From contig DBCG01000066.1 in NCBI GenBank assembly GCA_002292945.1, forward strand, positions 1-10,606: 10,606 bases of DNA, read 5' to 3'. The position numbers were made by a program, and so were the translations under genes. Origin of the DNA: Proteobacteria bacterium UBA964. GTDB taxonomy: Bacteria > Pseudomonadota > Gammaproteobacteria > Steroidobacterales > Steroidobacteraceae. Shown piece after piece: positions 1 to 4,713 of this stretch (its first letter is position 1; each line of letters starts with the position of its first letter). The notes beneath the pieces were generated by a model. It ran no database searches, was not told the DNA's origin, and worked only from the letters and a program-made list of their open reading frames with translations.

Positions 1-270
1 GCTGACGCCGGCGTTGTTGACGAGGGCGTCGATCCCGATCCCGTCCCAGGCCTTCGCTTGGTCGACCACCCGCCGGCGGTCTGAATCGACGGTGAGATCG
101 GCGATGAGCGTGCTGATCCGCTGCGGCGCCCGGGCGGCGACGGCCTGCAACTTCGCGGTATCACGTCCGACGATCAGCACTGCGCTGCCCTGTGCCGCCA
201 AGCGCAGCGCGATGGCCTCGCCGATCCCGCTGCCGCCGCCGGTCACCAAGACCCGCCCGGGAAGGTTCAT
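1..270 (-). CDS. Short-chain dehydrogenase/reductase (SDR), 3' end cut by window edge
   Basis: The 90 visible N-terminal residues carry the classical SDR signature. The cofactor motif TGGGSGIG (residues 10-17, TGxxxGxG pattern) follows the first beta strand RVLVT. ADL lies near residue 68, where the adenine-pocket Asp is expected, and LVNNAGVS (83-90) is the NNAG motif. The family catalyses NAD(P)(H)-dependent oxidation or reduction of carbonyl/hydroxyl groups. The catalytic YxxxK lies beyond the left edge, so activity and substrate cannot be judged. The residue after the second beta strand is Gly-Arg (IVGRD), which tends to favour NADP(H); this is a weak inference. The ATG overlaps the stop of the upstream diiron-oxidase-like gene as ATGA, with no clear Shine-Dalgarno, indicating translational coupling. 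It is the fourth visible gene of the operon and probably performs a late redox step on that operon's product. Confidence 0.93.
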   Translation of the reverse strand, partial: MNLPGRVLVTGGGSGIGEAIALRLAAQGSAVLIVGRDTAKLQAVAARAPQRISTLIADLTVDSDRRRVVDQAKAWDGIGIDALVNNAGVS

Positions 271-953
271 GCCGCAGCCCGGTGTGCGGTACGGTCGAGG
301 CTGCGGAACACGTTGCCGTAGAGCCAGAACATCGCGTTGGCGCACTCCGTGATGGCGCTGCGGTCCGCAGGCGCCTCGAGCCGTCGGACGATGCCGGCCA
401 GATGCTCGGTGTGCTCTTGGTCGAGCGTGCCGTGGCTGCGCAGGTAGCTGAAAGCGCGATCTGGCAGGGCGAGTGTGCGCTGGATTCGGCTCGCGGCATC
501 GAGGGCGAGCGCCACGCTGGTGCCTTCGAGGACGAACACCATCCCGAAGAAGCCGACCGGGTTGCGGCGCATCGCGACATCGTAGGCGTAGGCCACCATC
601 GCATCGGTCTCGACATGCGGGTGCGAGCGGCGGACGGCGTCGGCGTCGCCGCCGGCTTCGGCGATGTCGTTGAGGATCCACTGCTCGTGGCCGTGCTCTT
701 CTTCGATGTAGTGCACCAGTTCGCCGCGCAGCCATTCTTTGGAGTCGTCGAGGCGGCTGCCGACCGCCATCAACAGCGGCACGGTGTGTTTGACATGGTG
801 ATAGGCCTGCGAGAGGAACGCGACATAGAGGTCGCGGGTGACATCGCCGCGCAACGCCTGGCCGATGACGGGCGCGCAGAGCAGGTAGCGCCGGGCCTCC
901 TCGGTGTCGGCGGCGAGTCGGGCGTAGGCGTCAGCTTGCGATGGCATCATCAT
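267..953 (-). CDS. Heme-oxygenase-like diiron oxidase (HDO; TenA/CADD/UndA-like fold)
   Basis: This is a 228-residue, mostly helical protein of the iron-containing redox enzyme/TenA-like superfamily. Visible candidate metal ligands are the acidic-His cluster EEEHGHE (84-90, giving E84xxH87 and E86xxH89), Glu143 in FVLEGTS, and H174xxxD178xxH181 in the last core helices. That HxxxDxxH spacing is what I recall for diiron members such as CADD and SznF. Thiaminase-type TenA proteins lack such a set, so an O2-dependent oxidase (decarboxylation, C-C cleavage, N-oxygenation or desaturation) is more likely than thiamin salvage. The substrate is unknown; ligase and SDR neighbours suggest an acyl or amino-acid-derived one. 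Three tandem ATGs (953, 950, 947) follow a good GAGGG ribosome site at 963-959; the first or second fits best. The gene overlaps the end of the ligase gene by up to 23 nt and the SDR start by 4 nt. Automatic annotation may call it heme oxygenase, PqqC-like or a TenA regulator; no DNA-binding domain is visible. Confidence 0.88.
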   Translation of the reverse strand: MMMPSQADAYARLAADTEEARRYLLCAPVIGQALRGDVTRDLYVAFLSQAYHHVKHTVPLLMAVGSRLDDSKEWLRGELVHYIEEEHGHEQWILNDIAEAGGDADAVRRSHPHVETDAMVAYAYDVAMRRNPVGFFGMVFVLEGTSVALALDAASRIQRTLALPDRAFSYLRSHGTLDQEHTEHLAGIVRRLEAPADRSAITECANAMFWLYGNVFRSLDRTAHRAAA

Positions 954-2376
954 GAAGTCCCTCGATCAGGTGGGTGTATCGATCGAGCACCCGGTCGCGG
1001 CGCGTACGACCGTTCGTCGTCAGCGTCCCGTCGCGGAGGCTCAGTGGTTCCGGGAGCAGCGCCCAGCGCCGCACTCGGGCATAGTCGGGCAGCGCGGCAT
1101 TGGCCGCCTCGACCGCGGCGGCGAGCTCGGCGGTGGTGGTCTCGGCTCGTGTCGGCCACAGCAGGGCCGAGAGGTACGGGCGCCCTTCGCCGATCACCAC
1201 GGCCTGGGCGATCGGGTTCCGCGCCAACAGTTCGCGCTCCACCCATTCGGGTGAGACATTACGGCCGAGGCTGGTGATCAGCAGGTTCTTGCGACGGCCG
1301 CGTACATACAGATAGCCGTCGTCGTCGAGTGCACCGAGGTCACCGGTCGCGATCTCACCGCCCGGTGCCGCGGCGTCGCCGAGATACCCGAGCATGGTGG
1401 TGCCGCGGACATGGATCTCGCCGGCTGCATCGATACGTACCGCCGCATGGGGCAGGATGCGACCGACGCTGCCCCGACGCTCGGCGCCCGGCGAGTTCAG
1501 CGCGACCACCGAGGCGCATTCGCTCAGGCCGTAGCCCTCGTAGACGGGCAGCCCCGCGCGATGCGCCGCGGCGAGCAGTTCCGGTGCGACCGACGCGCCG
1601 CCGACCGCGATGAACTTCAGGCTGGACGGGGCGCGCCAACCGCGGGCCACGGCGGCCACCAGTACGCGCAGCAGTTCCGGCACCAGCAGCAGGCTGTCCG
1701 GCGAGTGGCGTGTGAGGACGCCCAGCAACCGCTCGAGATCCAGCCCGCCGTAGCCGATGCCGGTCTCGCGCAGCGACGGCAGCACCACGCTGGCACCGAG
1801 CAAGGGCGCCACATGGACGCTCACGAGTTCATCGAGCAGCGTGGACAACGGCAACAGGCTGAGGTGACGGTCGACGCCGAGCGGGCGCAGCACCGCCGCA
1901 AGCGACGCTGCGACGGTGTCGAGGGCCTCGGCCGACAGACACACCCCCTTGGGGTGACCGGTGCTGCCGGAGGTGTAGGTGATCTTGCAGGTGCCGGGTG
2001 GCAGCGGGCGCTGCGCCTCGGCCTCCAAGACCCGCGACCAGCGCTGCAGGCCGAAAGGGCCGCGGTCCTCTTCTCGCCATGCACCGGGCAGCTGCGCAAG
2101 CGCCGCCGGGTCATCCGTGATGATGCGGTCGATGCCGGCGTCATCGATGACATGGGCGAGTTGCGATGCGATGAAATGGCGCGGTAAGGGTATGGTGACG
2201 GCGCGCAGGCCGTGCAGCGTCCGCGCGACCGCCGCCCAGGGCACGCCGTTGTCGGCGTAGAGCCCGAAGCGACAGCCTGACGCGACATCCCGCTGCAGCC
2301 ACTCGGTGAGGGCGGCCTGCCGTTCCATCAGCGCGGCGGCGTCGAGCGTGTGGGCATGGTCTATAAAGGTCTGCAT
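931..2376 (-). CDS. AMP-forming acyl-CoA synthetase/ligase (ANL superfamily), compact
   Basis: This 481-residue adenylating enzyme activates a carboxylic acid with ATP. The core motifs appear in order: P-loop YTSGSTGHPKG (134-144), YEGYGLSE (279-286, A5), TGD (344-346, A7) and the hinge region GRRKNLLIT with GRNVSPEWVE (360-380, A8). The C-terminal lid has LTTNGRTRR (452-460). In long-chain acyl-CoA synthetases the A10 lysine occurs at about this place (pattern LTPTLKxRR); here Arg457 sits there, so the usual catalytic Lys may be replaced. The protein is shorter than typical FadD/FACL enzymes (about 550-600 residues), mainly because the N-terminal region before the P-loop is short. The ATG at 2376 overlaps the stop of the preceding gene by one base (TGATG). 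The frame stays open upstream to 2565, but that stretch lies inside the thermostable-hemolysin-family gene. It probably supplies an activated acyl or aminoacyl group to the other operon proteins; substrate and acceptor (CoA, carrier protein or amine) are unknown. Confidence 0.92.
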   Translation of the reverse strand: MQTFIDHAHTLDAAALMERQAALTEWLQRDVASGCRFGLYADNGVPWAAVARTLHGLRAVTIPLPRHFIASQLAHVIDDAGIDRIITDDPAALAQLPGAWREEDRGPFGLQRWSRVLEAEAQRPLPPGTCKITYTSGSTGHPKGVCLSAEALDTVAASLAAVLRPLGVDRHLSLLPLSTLLDELVSVHVAPLLGASVVLPSLRETGIGYGGLDLERLLGVLTRHSPDSLLLVPELLRVLVAAVARGWRAPSSLKFIAVGGASVAPELLAAAHRAGLPVYEGYGLSECASVVALNSPGAERRGSVGRILPHAAVRIDAAGEIHVRGTTMLGYLGDAAAPGGEIATGDLGALDDDGYLYVRGRRKNLLITSLGRNVSPEWVERELLARNPIAQAVVIGEGRPYLSALLWPTRAETTTAELAAAVEAANAALPDYARVRRWALLPEPLSLRDGTLTTNGRTRRDRVLDRYTHLIEGLHDDAIAS

Positions 2377-2999
2377 CACGCCGCCACCCGGGCGCAGTGT
2401 CCCAGCCAGCCGGCCATCACCCGCGGAGTCTCTTCGTAATAGCGGCCCCACTGCCCGGCGTCGCCTTGCAGGCGCGTGGCATCGGCCGGTCCGAGATCCA
2501 CCAAGGGGGCGCCGAAGCCCGCGACCAGCGCACGGACATGGGGCGTACCCGTGAAGACGAGCCATCGGAAGCCGCGGCTCGCGAGGTGATGCGGCAGCCG
2601 CCGCACGAGTTCCGCGGTGGCGCTGCGGTCGCGGCTCGCGAAGTTGCCGACTTCGACGATCTGGTCGCGTCGCAGTCCGGTCACCGGTCCCGCCACATCG
2701 CCGGTCTGGGCGATCGCACCCTCGATCGGCAGATCGAGGTACTGCTCTAAGAAGAGTGCGCCGTCGGCTGCGCTGCGGTATCCGAGGACCGCCAGTGCCT
2801 GGCCATCGCCATCGAGGCAGCCGACCAGCTGCGGCATGAACTGCTCGAGCCGTGCGCCATGAACCTGGGCGTACTTCGAGCGGATCAGCTGTTCATAAGG
2901 GCCGCGCAGCGGAGCATCGGGGGACTGCTCGATGATGCGGGGGACAGGGCGGGCAAGATCGCCGTCGGGTGGGCACATATCGTTCACCAAGATGACCAT
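2376..2999 (-). CDS. Thermostable-hemolysin-family protein (T_hemolysin, GNAT-like fold)
   Basis: I recognise the conserved blocks of the thermostable hemolysin family, first named from Vibrio. Numbered from this start they are ARLEQFMPQLVG (49-60), LFLEQYLDLPIE (82-93), IVEVGNFAS (114-122), FTGTPHVRALVAGFG (149-163) and WGRYYEETPRVMAG (184-197). The family is grouped with GNAT acyltransferases and relates in fold to LuxI-type acyl-homoserine-lactone synthases, so the hemolysin name is probably misleading. There is no signal peptide and no membrane segment. As first gene of the operon, followed by a ligase, it may be an acyl or aminoacyl transferase or condensing enzyme acting on the ligase product; this is inference. 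The start is uncertain. ATG 2999 (207 residues) is chosen. ATG 2978 has a modest GGTGA five bases upstream, and a TTG at 3035 would lie inside the palindrome and is less likely. The stop overlaps the ligase ATG by one base. Confidence 0.87.
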   Translation of the reverse strand: MVILVNDMCPPDGDLARPVPRIIEQSPDAPLRGPYEQLIRSKYAQVHGARLEQFMPQLVGCLDGDGQALAVLGYRSAADGALFLEQYLDLPIEGAIAQTGDVAGPVTGLRRDQIVEVGNFASRDRSATAELVRRLPHHLASRGFRWLVFTGTPHVRALVAGFGAPLVDLGPADATRLQGDAGQWGRYYEETPRVMAGWLGHCARVAA

Positions 3000-3030
3000 C
3001 ACGCACCGTTGGACGGTCCATGGCGCGCAA

Positions 3031-3049
3031 ATCAATCGCCGCGATTGAT
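3031..3049. promoter_or_regulatory. Perfect 9+1+9 bp inverted repeat, putative operator between divergent operons
   Basis: ATCAATCGC-C-GCGATTGAT is a perfect palindrome in the 85-bp gap between the thermostable-hemolysin-family gene (minus) and the ECF sigma gene (plus). Its arms contribute outward-facing TTGATA (plus, 3045-3050) and TTGATT (minus, 3035-3030), which resemble -35 hexamers for the two directions, though I find no convincing -10 at ideal spacing for either. It is the right size for a dimeric regulator. No dedicated regulator gene is adjacent; the nearest DNA-binding protein other than the sigma factor is the WYL protein about 6 kb away. There is no U-tract, so a terminator is unlikely. 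Confidence 0.55.
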
Positions 3050-3084
3050 ACGGCCGGGTCCGACCGTCAAACTCCTCAGCCGCG

Positions 3085-3681
3085 ATGTCGAAGTCCGATC
3101 AACAACAGGTGAAGCGGCTGCTGGAGGGCGATGAACGCGCCCTCAGGGAGTTCTTCGATGAGTATTTCGACCGGCTTTACCGCTTTGCGCTCTCCAGGCT
3201 GCGCCACGATTCCGGCATCGCCCCCGGCCTCGCCGAGGAGGCGGCCCAACGGACGCTCTGCCGCGCCGTGCGGCGCTTGGACAGCTTCCGGGGCGAGGCC
3301 AGCCTGTTCTCGTGGTTGGCGGCGATCTGCCGCAACGAGCTCGCCGATCTGCTCGAGGTCGCACAGCGCGATGCCGCACGCCATGTCAGTCTCGACTCCG
3401 ACCCGGTCGGCCAGCGCGCCGCCAGCCAGCACCCGGGCGACATCCGGCAGCAGCCAGAAGAACAGACCGCGGCAGGGGAACGCGTCGAGCACATCGCGTC
3501 GGTCTTGCGTCAGTTGCCGGGCCGTTACGGTGAGATGTTGCGCTGGAAGTACCTCGACGACCTGTCGACCGAGGCCATCGCGGAGCGGCTCTCGATGTCC
3601 CACGACGCCGCCCAATCCGCATTGCAGCGTGCACGAGCTGCGTTCAAGTCCGCGGCGCTCGCGGCCGGGCTCGAGGTCTAG
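3085..3681 (+). CDS. ECF-type RNA polymerase sigma factor (sigma-70 family)
   Basis: This 198-residue protein has the two-domain ECF layout. Region 2 (about 23-92) contains FFDEYFDRLYRFALSRL (2.1) and then AEEAAQRTL...RRLDSFRGEASLFSWLAAICRNEL, matching regions 2.2-2.4. A variable linker rich in Q, E and A (about 95-133) follows. Region 4 (about 136-188) has the LRQLPGRYGEMLRWKYLDDLSTEAIAERL block and a helix-turn-helix, SMSHDAAQSALQRAR. It should direct RNA polymerase to a small regulon, most likely including the downstream receptor or the divergent operon. The fecR-like gene begins 3 nt after its stop, indicating co-transcription and control by that protein. The ATG lacks a clear ribosome site; it is chosen because coding-like sequence begins there and the N-terminus has normal family length. 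Confidence 0.93.
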   Translation: MSKSDQQQVKRLLEGDERALREFFDEYFDRLYRFALSRLRHDSGIAPGLAEEAAQRTLCRAVRRLDSFRGEASLFSWLAAICRNELADLLEVAQRDAARHVSLDSDPVGQRAASQHPGDIRQQPEEQTAAGERVEHIASVLRQLPGRYGEMLRWKYLDDLSTEAIAERLSMSHDAAQSALQRARAAFKSAALAAGLEV

Positions 3682-3684
3682 CGC

Positions 3685-4662
3685 ATGAACGAGGAAGAGA
3701 TCATCAAGGCCTTGCGGCCGCTGAAGGATGCGCCTCGTGTGCCGTCGGATCGTCGTGAGGCCGCCTACGCGCGCGTGCAAGAAGCGTGGCAGGCAGGGCT
3801 CGCCGAAGCACGGCCCACTCCGGAACCTGTCGCCGACCGGCAGGGTCCGACCGGAACCGTACGACGTCGTGGCCTGTTTGCCGTGGCCGCCAGTGTCGTG
3901 ATGGGCCTCGCCGTCGGGCTGGGTCTGTGGTCCACGCGGGGTACGGCCCCTGCATCGATCGTCGCGCGCGTGACGGCCGTGCAGGGCGTGAGCGCCCTGA
4001 AGGTCGGCGATGCGCTCACCGCCGATTCGCGCATCGTCACCGGTGAGGCTACGGTCGCGCTCGCCTTGCCGTCCGGTCTTTCGGTGCGTTTGGCACCGGC
4101 GTCCGAGTCGGTCTTCGAGTCCGCTGAGCGGCTCCGTCTGGATCGCGGTCGGGTGTATGTCGACTCTGGCTCGGGTGCTGCCGGCGATCCATGGGTGGTC
4201 GAGACCGGACTGGGTGAGGTGCGGCATCTCGGCACGCAGTACCTCGTCACGATCGGGACCGATGGCCTGGCGGTCGCGGTCCGCGAGGGACGGATCGCGC
4301 TGCAGCCTGCGCGGGGCGGCACTGCACAGACGACGGCGATCGCGGGCGAGCGGCTGCGCGTCGCAGCCGATGCACCGGGACAGATCCTGCGGACGGCGCT
4401 CTCGCCCACCGATGCGCAGTGGGACTGGATCGAGTCCGTACCGACTTCGCTCGAGGTGGAAGGCTTGACCCTGGGCGAGTTCCTCGTCTGGTATCGACGC
4501 GAGACGGCGCAGGCGGTGACGCTCGATGGTGTCGATGCCGCGACCCGGCTGCATGGCAGCATCGCCGGTCTGACACCCGACGAAGCGCTCGAGGCGATCG
4601 CCGCGGCGACGGACCTCGATGTCCGCCGCGTCGAGGGGCAGACGGTCGTACGCGCCCGCTGA
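3685..4662 (+). CDS. FecR-like transmembrane anti-sigma/sigma regulator
   Basis: This 325-residue single-pass inner-membrane protein has a cytoplasmic N-terminus (1-60) and one membrane helix, GLFAVAASVVMGLAVGLGLW (63-82), preceded by an RRR stop-transfer/orientation cluster. A periplasmic FecR domain follows (about 105-205, with LTADSRIVTGEATVALALPSG, LDRGRVYVDSG and VETGLGEVRHLGTQYLV). A C-terminal domain (about 254-325, from LEVEGLTLGEFLVWYRRET to DEALEAIAAATDLDVRRV) resembles an STN/DUF4974 module. FecR proteins bind the ECF sigma factor and relay the state of a TonB-dependent receptor across the periplasm. The N-terminus lacks the usual W-containing DUF4880-type anti-sigma motif, so its sigma-binding mode is uncertain. 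A GAGG at 3673-3676 lies eight bases before the ATG, inside the last codons of the sigma gene. It is probably the partner of the adjacent sigma factor and receptor. Confidence 0.9.
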   Translation: MNEEEIIKALRPLKDAPRVPSDRREAAYARVQEAWQAGLAEARPTPEPVADRQGPTGTVRRRGLFAVAASVVMGLAVGLGLWSTRGTAPASIVARVTAVQGVSALKVGDALTADSRIVTGEATVALALPSGLSVRLAPASESVFESAERLRLDRGRVYVDSGSGAAGDPWVVETGLGEVRHLGTQYLVTIGTDGLAVAVREGRIALQPARGGTAQTTAIAGERLRVAADAPGQILRTALSPTDAQWDWIESVPTSLEVEGLTLGEFLVWYRRETAQAVTLDGVDAATRLHGSIAGLTPDEALEAIAAATDLDVRRVEGQTVVRAR

Positions 4663-4700
4663 CGGGACGCTCTTTGGCCGTCGGCACCTCGGCAGCCGCC

Positions 4701-4706
4701 TATAAT
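4701..4706 (+). promoter_or_regulatory. Consensus -10 hexamer TATAAT before the receptor gene; possible leaderless start
   Basis: TATAAT matches the sigma-70 -10 consensus exactly in an otherwise GC-rich 51-bp gap. Seven bases separate it from the receptor ATG at 4714, so transcription would begin at or next to the start codon and leave no room for a ribosome-binding site. No good -35 is seen at 16-18 bp; the nearest candidate, TTGGCC at 4674-4679, is 21 bp away. The hexamer is not an ECF-type -10, so it could give sigma-70 expression in addition to read-through from the sigma/fecR genes. Confidence 0.5.
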
Positions 4707-4713
4707 CCGGCGG

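Noticed and set aside
192..1277. 361-codon plus-strand open frame across the HDO gene and the end of the ligase gene
   Set aside because: It is an antisense shadow with no domain signature; the minus-strand products have conserved catalytic motifs.
2377..2565. N-terminal extension of the ligase frame upstream of ATG 2376
   Set aside because: The added residues are Arg/Gly/Pro-rich and overlap the conserved C-terminus of the thermostable-hemolysin-family protein, whereas ATG 2376 sits in a TGATG stop-start junction.
2376..3035. TTG start at 3035 for the thermostable-hemolysin-family gene
   Set aside because: It would put the start codon inside the palindrome and the -35-like TTGATT. Two downstream ATGs are more plausible.
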